Positions 1 to 10,173 of a stretch of DNA of 64,000 bases are shown here, in pieces. The notes beneath the pieces are model-generated. The model was not told where the DNA came from, did not search any database, and saw only the letters and a program-made list of their open reading frames with translations. The first letter of the stretch is position 1, and each line of letters starts with the position of its first letter. Made by a program: the position numbers and the translations under genes. Origin of the DNA: Galerina marginata (lineage: Eukaryota; Basidiomycota; Agaricomycetes; Agaricales; Galerinaceae); assembly GCA_023014335.1 (NCBI GenBank), contig JAECYW010000001.1, positions 1,922,001 to 1,986,000 on the forward strand, read 5' to 3'.

Positions 1-14
1 CTAATATTTTTTAG

Positions 15-432
15 ATATACCTCTTATGGCTCTTCCACCGTGCCATATGCTCTGTCAGTTCTACGTTCAACTCCCCCCTGCTTCAGGACCCTACCCAGAA
101 GCCCAAGCTCTCCTGCTTGATGTATCAACGTTCCGCAGACCTCGGTCTGGGAATTCCATTCAACATCGCGTCGTACGCGCTCCTTACCCATATGATCGCC
201 CATGTCACTGGTACAGAGGCAAATGAGCTGATAATTCAACTCGGGGACGCTCACGTGTATCGGGATCACATCGATGCCTTGGAAGAACAGCTAAAGAGAG
301 AACCTAAACCTTTCCCGAAGCTGAGGTGGGCGAGGGACAACATTAAAGACATTGAAGATTTTGTCTATTCCGACTTCGTGGTGGAGGGTTATACATCGCA
401 CCCCGCTATTCGCGATGAAGATGAGTGTATGA
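15..432 (+). CDS. Thymidylate synthase, C-terminal part (frame-broken)
   Basis: Makes dTMP from dUMP using methylene-tetrahydrofolate. Only the last exon is in the window: a TTTTTTAG acceptor ends at base 14 and is followed by the family strings IPLMALPPCHM, CLMYQRSADLGLG, PFNIASYALLTHMIAHVTG, GDAHVYRDHIDALEEQLKRE and DFVVEGY. The catalytic-Cys segment (PPCHM) and the nucleotide-binding RSADLG and HVY segments are visible. Two breaks interrupt the frame. One lies after QFYV near base 80, at a run of six C. The other lies after HPAI near base 411; skipping one base there restores the normal C-terminus AMKMSV and a stop at 432. The first break could be read as a 22-nt intron, but that is far shorter than other introns here. 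Identity is certain; whether the breaks are decay or sequence errors is open. Confidence 0.85.
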
Positions 433-789
433 TCTATTTATATCCACGGACTAAACCTCTCTTTTCTGTACTCTTTAGACTTTGTGCTGCTGTTATATTA
501 TGTTGTAAGCTGTCGACTATGTTGTGCAATGATATTTCTACGACATTCCTATACATGACCCGGCTGAACTTAAAGAATAGACCTTGATCTTCCCTTGTAC
601 TTATCAGTTCTAATACCCTTATCTGGGGTATTCGATGTCAGCGAAAAGAAGCGATAAACCTGAATTTTCGCACACAGACCACCATGGTGAGATGTTGTTC
701 GAAATTCAAAACTAAATCCGTCACTGAGAAAAACGTCCAGGTGCTCTGTTAATATGTCGCGAAAGCTGCAGTTAGATCCATGACGAACC
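433..789. other. Intergenic stretch
   Basis: This lies between the thymidylate synthase stop and the start of the first M24 peptidase copy. I see no conserved reading frame, repeat or RNA gene. It should hold the 3' UTR of the former and the promoter of the latter. Confidence 0.5.
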
Positions 790-2321
790 ATGTTTCATTC
801 CCACTTCGTCAATCTTGTCACTGCCCTAGTTTGCAGTGGCTTCGCAGTTGCCCAGCTTCATCCCTTCGGACCGGCACGCTACCAGTCATTGCCGTCTCTT
901 GCGAGAACGAGCCCTAATCCAGGACCAATGGACTGCAGAAAGGATAGCCAAGATACCGAGCCTCCTCAAGAAGTACAATGCTCAAGCATGGCTGGTACGC
1001 CCATTCCTGTGCTCTTCATTGCTTTTGATTTCACCTCGAATTCGTTATTGCCAGTTTTGCCACCGCGAGCACGCTGAGGACACCATCTGGTGGTCTATCA
1101 AGAATGCGACAGATTTCGATACCCGTAGGCGTACTGTGCTTTTATTTCATACCAATGAATCCTCTTTGGCTGGCGCCTCAAATCCGCTAAAGTGGATCGA
1201 CAACACAGGCCAGGTCTGGCCAGAACTTCGCTCCACCTTAGAAAAGTTTGACCCAAGCCGTATCGTTCTCAACACCGACGAGAACATAGCATTTGCAGGA
1301 GGGCTTCATGCAGGCGAGCTTGCCGTTCTTCAACGAGAACTGGGTGAGCAATGGATGAAAAGAACGGTCAATGAACCCATGCTCGCAGTCGAATTCGTTG
1401 CAACAAGAGTTCCTGGACAGCTGCAATACTACCAAAAGATGCAAGAGAGCGTCTGGGCAATGGTTGAAGAAGGCTTCTCTCATAAAGCTATCCGCCCTGG
1501 GGTTACTACTACAGAGGTATGCCTCTAAACTCATTTCATGTTATCGACCATTTGTACAAAATGTTTCATATCTAGGATTTGACTTGGTGGTTCCGCGAGA
1601 AAATGCAATCCCTCAATGTAACCACCTGGTTCCATCCCAGCATCTCAGTCGTTGTTGGCAAATCATTTCCAGGCTGGGAAGGCTCAGAAAATATCATCCA
1701 GGAAGGGGACGTCTTGCACATCGACTTCGGAATTACCGCCATGGGGTTGAACACCGACACGCAGCATCTGGGATACGTGCTCAGAACAGATGGCGCAAAC
1801 GCAGAAACAGACGTTCCGCGTGGCTTGCTAGATGGCTTAAGAAAAGCCAATCGTATGCAAGATATCCTGCTTGAAAACATGAAACCTGGGCTGACAGGGA
1901 ACATTGTTCTCCGACGCAGTCTAGACCAGTTGAAACTTGAAGAAATAGAAGGACAGATTTATTCCCATCCTATCGGAGATTGGGGGCATGATGCAGGAAG
2001 TGTAATGGGTATGTTCGAGCCGATGATGACTGTGATCACCACCATTAACAAACTTTCAAAGGGTTCACCAACCTTCCGGAATATGTACCAGTCCTCGGCG
2101 AATTTCCTATTCTTCCAAACACCTACTACAGCATCGAGCTTTTTGCGTCCCACTTTGTTCCAGAGCGCAATGAGACGCTCAGATTCCTGCAAGAGGAGGA
2201 TGTTGCATGGTCAAATGAATTGCAGACTTGGAAATTTGTCCATGGAAGGCAAGAAAGGTTTCATCTTATTGACAGCAGAAAGGTATCCCCTCCGCTCTTC
2301 AGGGATCAGACCCAAGCATAG
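790..2321 (+). CDS. M24-family metallopeptidase (Xaa-Pro peptidase-like), secreted, copy A with frameshift
   Basis: Creatinase/prolidase/aminopeptidase-P-fold enzyme, predicted secreted: the N-terminus MFHSHFVNLVTALVCSGFAV is a signal peptide. Exons are 790-994, 1055-1516, 1576-2008 and 2062-2321, with introns of 60, 59 and 53 nt. The N-terminal lobe contains NATDFDTRRRTVLLFHTNES. The catalytic lobe contains HIDFGITAMG, NTDTQH and IGDWGHDAGSVMG, which supply metal-ligand Asp, Asp and His, followed by a Glu in YYSIELFASHF. The four exons match copy B exon for exon, but the coding length is one base over a multiple of three. The extra base lies near 899-904, between LPSL and RERALIQ. Either this copy is an early pseudogene or the assembly has an indel. 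Substrate specificity is not known. Confidence 0.8.
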
Positions 2322-2908
2322 CGTAGTTTTGGTTTCGTAATTCTGCAAAGCTTACTTATTGGATGGAATAATATATCATTGGGGTCCTTTGACCAGCCGT
2401 ACTTCCAGGACGCTGTACTATGCACGCCGCAAACGGTAGTCTAATTGCTAAATATGGTAGGGTGGCGATTTGGTATCAGGTAAGTAGGTTGAGTACATAA
2501 CTTTCACCATCGCAGATATATTCTTTCTGCCATTGTGTTCATTGTGGATTCCCAGGTTTCTCACAAGTCCATCATAGTTCAAAAATATCCCAGCCACTGA
2601 GAAAACTCTCAGGTTGGTGCTCAGAAACTGTTACAGCTAAACGCGTATCGATAGACCAGCTCGCGTACTGCTCCATAAATTGATCTTGTTTACTTGTGGG
2701 GCTGGGCAAATAAAAGGGACCATAGTCGCCCTTCTGCAAATGGTATCTAATGCCATATTCAGGATGCTTCGTGCTCCAAAACAATTATTTGACCGCCCCA
2801 CAGCCTCCAAAAGTAAATAAGATCAATGCGTGGAGCGTTGCGTGATCTGGTCTATCGATTCGCGTTTAGCTGTATGGCGCCTTGGGGTTTGAATTAGTTT
2901 CTTGATTC
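2322..2908. other. Spacer between the tandem M24 genes
   Basis: This is about 590 bp between the two peptidase copies, containing the 3' region of copy A and the promoter of copy B. A 70-codon minus-strand frame at 2572-2784 shows no family features and is not taken as a gene. Confidence 0.5.
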
Positions 2909-4456
2909 ATGACGTATTCGCGCATCGTCTATCTTCTGCTCGCCGCCTTAGGTTGCATCAGCCAAAGAATTTGTGGCTTGGCCGCTGCTCAACTGCATCC
3001 TCTCGAGCCTGCACGATATCAACCATTGCCAGCCCTACGTCAGCGTGCTTTGATCCAAAACCAGTGGACTGCCGAAAGAATAACCAAGATACCGAGCCTC
3101 CTCAAGAAATACAATGCTCAAGCATGGCTGGTGGGCTCATTTCCTGCGTTCATAAAGGTTTGAGTTTATCCAGGATTCTTATGCTAGCTTGTTCAACGCG
3201 AGCACGCCGAGGACACCATCTGGTGGTCGATTAAGAACGCGACAGATTTTGATGCACATCGGCGTACTGTTCTCCTATTTCACACCAACGAGTCTTCTTT
3301 GGCAGGCATGCCAAACCCGCTAAAGTGGATCGATAATACTGGCCAGGTCTGGCCAGAACTCCGTTCTACGCTGGAAAGATCTGACCCAGATCGTATCGTC
3401 CTCAACACGGACGAGGATATTGCTTTCGCAGGAGGACTTCATGTAGGCGAACTTGCCGTTCTTCAACGTGAACTGGGTGAGCATTGGATGAAAAGAACTG
3501 TAAATGAACCGATGCTCGCTGTGGAATTCGTAGCAACAAAGGTTCCCGGGCAGCTACAGTATTATCAGATCATGCAAGAGAACGTGTGGGCCATGCTCGA
3601 AGAGGGCTTCTCCCATAAAGTTATTCGTCCAGGGGTCACGACTACTGAGGTAAGCCTGTACTTCTAATTAGCACCTCTTCAGTGTTAATCCGAACCGTCA
3701 CACAGGATTTAAGTTGGTGGTTCCGCGAAAAAATGCAAAACATTAGTGTGACCACCTGGAACCAGCCCAGAATTTCTGTCGTAACTCGAGACAAGGTTCC
3801 AGGCTGGGAGGGCACGGACGGTGTCATCCAGGAGGGGCACATTTTACACATAGACTTTGGGATCACCGCAATGGGGTTGAATACAGACACCCAGCACATG
3901 GCGTACGTCCTCAGAACAGATAGCGCAAGCCTAGAAACGGACGCTCCATGCAGTCTGCGAGAAGGCTTGAGAAAGAGCAATCGCATGCAAGATATCGTTC
4001 TAGGTAATATGTGGCCTGGACTGACTGGGAACGTAGTTCTTCGACGCAGTCTAGATCAAATGAAATCGGAAGGCATAGATGGTCAGATTTATTGTCATCC
4101 TATAGGTGATTGGGGTCATGACGCAGGAAGTGTGATGGGTATGTCCATTTAACATTAGCGAGCAACGCAAAAACAGATGTTTGATGTTTTTTTCAGGGTT
4201 CGTAAATCTTCCTGAACATGTTCCGGTTCTCGGGGATCTTCCTATCCTTCCGAACACATACTACAGCATCGAACTGTATGCATACCATTTTGTTCCAGAA
4301 CGGAACGAGACGATCCGGTTTTTGCAAGAAGAGAATGTCGCGTGGTCAGACGAATTACAGAGCTGGAAGTTTGTTCGTGGAAGGCAGGAGAGGTTCCACC
4401 TTGTTGACAGCACGAATATACCTTATGCACTCTTCGCAGATCAAATTCAATCGTAA
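2909..4456 (+). CDS. M24-family metallopeptidase (Xaa-Pro peptidase-like), secreted, copy B intact
   Basis: Intact tandem paralogue of copy A with the same four-exon layout: 2909-3130, 3188-3649, 3706-4138 and 4197-4456. The exons sum to 1377 nt, giving 458 residues. The N-terminus MTYSRIVYLLLAALGCISQ is a secretion signal. The mature protein begins with a conserved block (RALIQNQWTAERITKIPSLL) and a substrate-binding lobe. The catalytic lobe has HIDFGITAMG, NTDTQH, IGDWGHDAGSVMG, YYSIELYAYHF and RQERFHLVD, so the two-metal site appears complete. The family cleaves bonds next to proline or hydrolyses related small substrates; the actual substrate here is unknown. The start was chosen because it gives a signal peptide and matches copy A. 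The gene converges with VPS17 on the other strand. Confidence 0.85.
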
Positions 4457-4577
4457 CATATTTCTTCGGCCATTCATCGTGAAAATAATTTATTCATCCG
4501 GTGAACAAATGCACATATCATGGATATGGAAGTGAGCTAGTTATTCAAGAAACATAGGTGACATGATAGTCCACGAC

Positions 4578-6924
4578 TTAAAACATGTTTGCGAGCTTGC
4601 TAGCAGCTTCCCGGGCGTCCAACCTTTGCCTTGTTGGTTGCACCCGCACAGAATTGGACATCTGATGAGGCTTGATTAAACCGAGAGGGTCGAAGTCATG
4701 TGGGCGATAAAGTTGCTGCGTGGCATCGCGTTGGACAGTGTTGTTTAAAGGTGAAGAAACAGCAGGGTACGAGTCACTGCGGAGGGGGTCAAACGGTGCA
4801 CTAGGGCCAGAGCTTGGCCCTTCAGCTTGGATATTCGAAGTAGAAGCAGAGAAAGACAAAGGGGAAGGCCGTGGTACGGATGAAGTCCTGGCGACGAACA
4901 TCGATTTTGTTCCATCGACGAAGCGACCACCAAGAGGGGGCTGATCTGCCGCCTGCTTAGGGGTTACAGTCGGAGTATAAGAGGTGGTTGAGGATGACGG
5001 GCCTGCACCAGGGGACTGAGGTGGTAGAGGTTGCCTTGCGAATTGCTGAGAAGGAGTCGGGGATGGTGGTGCTTGAGGCGTCTGCATAGACGAGAACGAA
5101 CGGAATGAGGTCCGCAGATAATGGGTCTTGTCTTCCAACTGGTGTTTGTGGGAAGGCAGGAGGGCAAAGGACTTGGGGGTGGGTTCAAAGAATTTTGGGC
5201 TTGCACAGGGACCTTATGGGGAATGAATCCATTTTGCGATGGTATGCCTGCAGTATGAGGCGGTTGTGCATGTGGTGCTTGAGGATGGAAGCCATTCGCT
5301 ATAGGGGCTGAAGGCAGGGGCTGAGTGCGTTGGGAGTAGTCTTCAAGAGCGGGAACAACAGAGGGTTTAGGGATCCCATTTGGAGCTGGAACAACTTTAT
5401 TGGCGGCATTGCTAATGTCGCCCCTGAGAGCTTCTAGCTCTCGCAATAGTTGTCTTTCGTACATGATGGATGACCGGGCATGTTCAATGAGGGCTGTGGT
5501 TATGTCGTCGTTGGCATATTGATTATGGGTGTGAAGAGCACGGTGCAAGTTCTGTGAGATACCCTCCGCGCGTTTGGCAAGCGTTTGCTCGTATCTGTTT
5601 GCCTGGAATAGGTGTCGAAATCAGTAAGTTTTTCAAGTCCCAGATGAAGACTAAAGGAAGAGATACAAACCTCTTCGATCTCTTCCAGGGCCTCGTCCAC
5701 ACGATCCGGCCGTATATTTGAACTCGCTTTCAACCGTTCGATCTGGCGACGCTTAGAAATAGTCGTTTTCACTGCGCTTTGGTATTCTTCCAACACTCCA
5801 GTGCGCATCTGCAAGGTCTCCTTGGCAGAACGAGCGTTCATTCCTTGGTATCCGAGCGAGTCGCCGAGGATGACGCATTCACTTATGGCTTGGGCGTGAT
5901 CCAAATCAGCCACACTATGCCAAGTCCGGCCGAGTTTTCGGAGGGCATTTCCTAAAGGCGGGTGGGCCTCTGTAGTCGCAACGCTGACAAGCTTGTTGCC
6001 CATTTCTGAATGGGCTGTTGCGAGAGCTGAGATGCGTGTTAGTGTAATGCCTCTGATGAGGGCAATAAAATATATATCAACCTTTGCGAGTAATAGCAAG
6101 CTTGTCGACAGCTTTAGCCGTTTCGAAAAACTGGCCCTCGAGCTTCGTCAATTCGAACCTTGCGCGCTGCAGCTCCTCGTCCTCATCTGGTACTCCTCGT
6201 CGAATGATACCAAATCCGGAGGATGTTTTCCGCCTCGGCCGAGGGGTAAGTTGATACCCGAAGTCACTCTCGATAAAGGAACGGACGTCCTCGTCGTGGA
6301 GTAAGATAGGGTCTTCGCATACCCTGGTAATCCACCGCTGCAGCATAATCTTGACCAGGCGGTCATCTTCCTCGTCCGTCGGAGCAGAAGTCTGAGCGAG
6401 AGGTAGCGCCGGAATGATAGTCTGAGGGTTGCTGTGCACGATGGACTCATAGAACTGCTGGAACTCGAGATAAGACCGCGACACATTACGATACGTCGTG
6501 CCGTTGAAATTGGTTAGGTTCGTCTAAATTAAGTCGTAGAGTCTAGTCAGTGATCATCATCCAATGGGCAGACAGAGGCGATATTATGTACCTGCGCATC
6601 AAGCTTAACCAGGATATCCCGTCTGTTCCTGTCAAGGCCGTTGATTCGTACGCGCAAATACGGCTCCGCTTTCTCATATTTCGCGCCATTGAAACCAACC
6701 GTCTCTCGCGGCGAAATGAGTCCGGTCTCTGGCTGCCCATAAATTTGAGGTTCTTTCCCGTAGATCCCAGGAGACGGGCCCTTGTCTGGCGTTGGAGGCA
6801 CTGGCGATGCCCGACGCATATTCGGAATGGATGCAGGAGAATGAGGTGTCGTGGGCCACGGAGGCGTCTGTGCATCATCTCCACCTGCGAAGATCGAACT
6901 GGTAGAGCTGAGGGGGTCAAACAT
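4578..6924 (-). CDS. VPS17: Vps17-like retromer sorting nexin (PX-BAR)
   Basis: Subunit of the membrane-bending half of retromer, which carries cargo receptors from endosomes to the Golgi. Exons, read on the minus strand, are 6924-6592, 6523-6082, 6026-5671, 5602-5213 and 5138-4578. They sum to 2082 nt, giving 693 residues. An N-terminal disordered segment (MFDPLSSTSSIFAGG) is followed by a PX domain: YLRVRINGLDRNRRDI, then SRSYLEFQQFYESI, then RLVKIMLQRWITRVCED and a degenerate ESDFGY end. The BAR-like helical region contains RARFELTKLEGQFFETAKAV, LGNALRKLGRTW and ALIEHARSSIMYERQLLREL. The C-terminal third is Pro/Gln/Ser-rich. The last intron (74 nt) joins two low-complexity frames and is the weakest splice. 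Vps17 identification rests on domain order and the PX sequence; another PX-BAR nexin is less likely. Confidence 0.8.
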
Positions 6925-7381
6925 GTTTGGTATGGGTGAAAGAGCTCAAAAGTCAAGTCCGAGTTCTTCAGAGAATGAAGATTGGGAGCAACTTGAAGTC
7001 AAGGCCAGGAACGGCGAAGGAGCTGCGTCTTACGTAATACACTCTTGTTTGTACCGGAACCGGGACTGCCGATAGAGAATACGAAAGCACAAACTTATTG
7101 CATTGTAGGTAAAGCAAAAAGCGCGAAGCAAAGTCCATTGGTGTAAGAATATGGTACGGTTAACGAGTGACGTTGTATTTTACCCCCAACCTTAAAGTTG
7201 GGCATGAAGCCAATAGTGTCCGAAAATGTCCGAAGTGGGTAGCCAGTAGAGGGTTCGAAATTGTAAGATAACCGATGCTAAGTCGTAAAATTCGTGAAGG
7301 TAGGAAGCCATGAACGCGACAGTCTCATTAAGGTGATGCACAGTCGGGAATTGTGATTGATTTGAGGGTCGGCTAGAGAAT
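6925..7381. other. Promoter of VPS17 and 3' region of the GH17 gene
   Basis: Both flanking genes are on the minus strand, so this stretch holds the 5' region of the Vps17 gene and the 3' UTR of the glucanase gene. I see no separate coding unit or repeat. Confidence 0.4.
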
Positions 7382-9164
7382 TTAACAGTCAGTAGGAATA
7401 GGAGGCCAGGCGAAGCAAAAGACAAACTCTTTGTTGAAGAGACCCCAGTGACCCTCAACACCACCATATTTCTTGTCCTTCCACTCTTCGTCGAAGTACT
7501 AGACAATTAAGGAGGTTATAATGGTGCATAAGATTTAGTTCACTCTGGCTAACCTCAAAGTAGAAATAGGGAATTCCAGCCGTGTTGGCTTGGCAGACGA
7601 AGGTATCAATGAATTTTTGGAGATTGGCAACTGATGCGTCGGAAGCGCCGTTGTTTGCGTTAGAAACGTCAGAGGATGCCTGAACAATGCACATTTGTTG
7701 AGTCGGGAACCTCAAGTATCGAAATCGATACATACCGATGGCCAACCTGTCTCGGCGATGTACATCTTGGGCTAAGAGATTTCATAATCAGCCAAGGACG
7801 CTGCGAAAATTCATTTCCCAATAGGTACCTTGTTCGAGAGGAGAGCTGCGGGCGCGACATTCGTTTCTTGGAAGAAGGTGGTTACCCATCCAGCAGCAGC
7901 GTCAATGGTCGTGTTGGCGAACCAGGCGTGGACGTTTGCCAGCTATTGAGGCGCACATTTAACACATGGCCACGTATGGAGCCAAGAGGAGAAGCTTACT
8001 CCGTAGTCTACGGCTTCCAGAACCTTGGTGTTGAAGTAGCTTCCAGCATCAGAGTTACCGACTGGGATGGTCTTGGGAAGATTCAAGGAAGACAACATTG
8101 ATCTGGTATCAGCGATATTTGCCGTGAGGATCGCGGCACCTGAGAGAAAATTCATTTTGTTAGCAGCTGTCTTCCTCTAGAGTGCCTGGAACGCTGACCT
8201 GTATCGGCAGCGGCGCTGTTGACGTCTTGGATGTTGTGTCCAGTTACGTAACTAAAAATTGCGGTCAGATATCCACTGCCAAGGTCCGTGAAAAAAAAGC
8301 CCAGCATACTTGAGCATGAATTCGTTTCCTACAGTGAGCCCAGCAATATGGTCGGTGCCATAGGTTTGAATTGCAGATTTGATAACGTCCCGTTGACGCG
8401 TATAAGCTGTGTCGTCGCCCTCGACAACGAAGTTGCCCAAGAACACCTGCATATCGACCTTGGTCTGCTTGATAGCTTCCAACTTGAGCAGCAAATAAAA
8501 TTAGCGATGTGTACTTGGAAGTTAAAAAGTCAAATAACATACCACAAGGGCAGTTTGATTGCAGTCAGCGCCATATAGACGAATGCGATTGGTTAGCTGA
8601 GACATCAGCTGAAAGGGGAATCATTAGCGTTTGTGAATGTATCCAGGGTAAAAACATACTTGAACATCCTTGATGACATTTTCTTGGAGGTCATGACTCA
8701 ATGAGGGCAAGGGAACAAATAGTACGTGGAGGATATACCTAATGTGCTGGAGCAGCCGAAATCGGGTAGCGAGCCCTCAGGAGTATAGGCCAAGCCATAC
8801 AATGACCGGTGCAGCCTTGAATCCTTTGTGAAGACACTTGGGTCACCAGATGACGATGTGGAATTTGAACCACCACCACTTGAACCACCGCTCGTGCTGC
8901 CACTGCTGCCTCCCGTCGTGCTCAACGATTTAGGCTTGCTGTTGTTTTTCGACACAACTACTCCAACAGAGACACCGACGGCGATGATGACGAGAAGACC
9001 AACGAGGGATCCAATGACCTTGAGGGAGTCAGAGTGGTGAGGACCTCCTTACGTGTAAACCGATCTAGGACGGGACATACAATCATTTTCGAACGTTTAC
9101 TCCTCTGTTGCTGCTTCTCTAACGCGCTGGACATACCCAGGGATTGATAATGCACGTCCGACAT
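7382..9164 (-). CDS. GH17 glucan 1,3-beta-glucosidase/endoglucanase-like, membrane-anchored
   Basis: Cell-wall glucan hydrolase or transglycosylase. Eleven exons, including one of 23 nt (8682-8660), sum to 1212 nt and give 403 residues. A short basic cytosolic tail (KQQQRSKRSKMI) precedes one transmembrane helix (VIGSLVGLLVIIAVGVSVGV), then a Ser/Gly-rich linker (GGSSGSTSGGSSGGGS). The GH17 domain has HRSLYGLAYTPEG, LMSQLTNRIRLYGADCNQ, TVGNEFML (acid/base Glu), VDYGLANVHAWFAN, MYIAETGWPS (nucleophile Glu) and YFDEEWKDKKYGGVEGHWGL near the C-terminus. Both catalytic Glu are present and the frame is unbroken. This is a type II membrane topology with the enzyme facing the wall. A strongly CT-rich tract on the coding strand (about 9185-9250) lies just upstream of the start. 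The exact activity (exo, endo or transfer) cannot be read from sequence. Confidence 0.87.
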
Positions 9165-9177
9165 GGTGGGTAGAAGT

Positions 9178-9250
9178 CAAGGATTTGCGGAAGAAAAAAG
9201 GGGAGAGAAAGCGAGAAGGAAGGGGGAAAGAGAAAAGAGGGGGAAGGGCT
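9178..9250 (-). promoter_or_regulatory. CT-rich tract upstream of the GH17 start
   Basis: On the minus strand this is an almost uninterrupted pyrimidine run, seen on the plus strand as repeated GAGAAAG and GGGGGAA blocks. Pyrimidine-rich stretches close to transcription starts are common in filamentous fungi. The role is inferred from position only. Confidence 0.4.
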
Positions 9251-9504
9251 TGATTGCCGTGTATTGTAAGGGTCGTTATGTACCTTGTGGCCGCTGAGGA
9301 CAAGAGAGCGATGTCTTGGCAAAGTGCCAAGACATCCGAGCGTACATAAGCTGGCATGTGGGGCAGTTCGCGTAGACACTGTGGCAAATTTGAACAGCAA
9401 GGCTAGTTGTACCAAAACACCAATCATTGACGAGCAGCCCACATGGAAGGCTTGGTGTTTCCCTAACTAGCAATGTTTCGTGTAAATTATGACCAAATTA
9501 GTAC

Positions 9505-9770
9505 CAATCATTGCTGGATTGACAGCATCAATTTGCGGTGATTTACCCCCCATGACCATTGCTGGATTGACAGCACCAATTTGCGGTGATTTACCCCCGT
9601 GACAACGTTTTGTTTGTCAACAGCAATCCTTCGTGTTTTAAAAATTGCCAACAGCAATCCTTGGCGTCGCTAACAGCACTCCTTGGTGTTCTTGTAAATG
9701 TGAACAGCAATCCTTAATCAATGAACAGCATTCCCTCGCTCACCAACAGCAATCCCTGGCGTTCTCATAT
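9505..9770. repeat. Degenerate minisatellite-like repeats
   Basis: Two copies of a ~48-bp unit (TTGCTGGATTGACAGCA followed by CAATTTGCGGTGATTTACCC) start near 9509 and 9557. About six degenerate copies of a shorter unit, AACAGCAATCCTTGG, follow from about 9618 to 9765 at spacings of roughly 20-32 bp. The block lies at the 3' edge of the three-gene minus-strand cluster and looks like decayed mobile-element or minisatellite sequence. Confidence 0.7.
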
Positions 9771-10161
9771 GTGAATCATAGGTGACACCTGGCATTAAAT
9801 AACAGTGAATATCGTACAGGAGGAGCCAATGAATACAGAACAGCAGTATAAATAGTTTTCTGCACAAAGATTCTAGGGGGTCCCTAAAATCAGAATCGGT
9901 ACTGTTGTCCTGTTCTAGAATATCCCATACCAGCTTAATACAGCAAAATAAAATATGTAACATGGAAAAATGGAGAAAGAACATACGCCTATACTCTATA
10001 ACAACATCAACTAAGCCCTGGACTGCCAAAAAAAAAATCACGACAAGAAAGCACTGTGCCATAGTTTCAACTGTTCTTCCAAGCATCAAGGGTAAAATAG
10101 CTAGTGCGAAGATGAGGATGAGAATGAGTATGAGAGCCGTCACAACAAATCCAATTAACAA
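9718..10161 (-). CDS. Possible small hydrophobic membrane protein
   Basis: Uninterrupted frame of 147 codons. It begins with a long hydrophobic run (residues ~1-27, rich in Leu/Ile) and has further hydrophobic stretches around residues 36-55, 64-82 and 103-120, which would fit three or four membrane segments. No family is recognised. The 3' end overlaps the degenerate repeats, and no other feature supports the frame, so it may be chance. Confidence 0.2.
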   Translation of the reverse strand: MLIGFVVTALILILILIFALAILPLMLGRTVETMAQCFLVVIFFLAVQGLVDVVIEYRRMFFLHFSMLHILFCCIKLVWDILEQDNSTDSDFRDPLESLCRKLFILLFCIHWLLLYDIHCYLMPGVTYDSHMRTPGIAVGERGNAVH

Positions 10162-10173
10162 TTCACACCTAAT

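Noticed and set aside
78..99. 22-nt intron in thymidylate synthase
   Set aside because: It restores the frame but is less than half the length of any well-supported intron in the window; a one-base indel is simpler.
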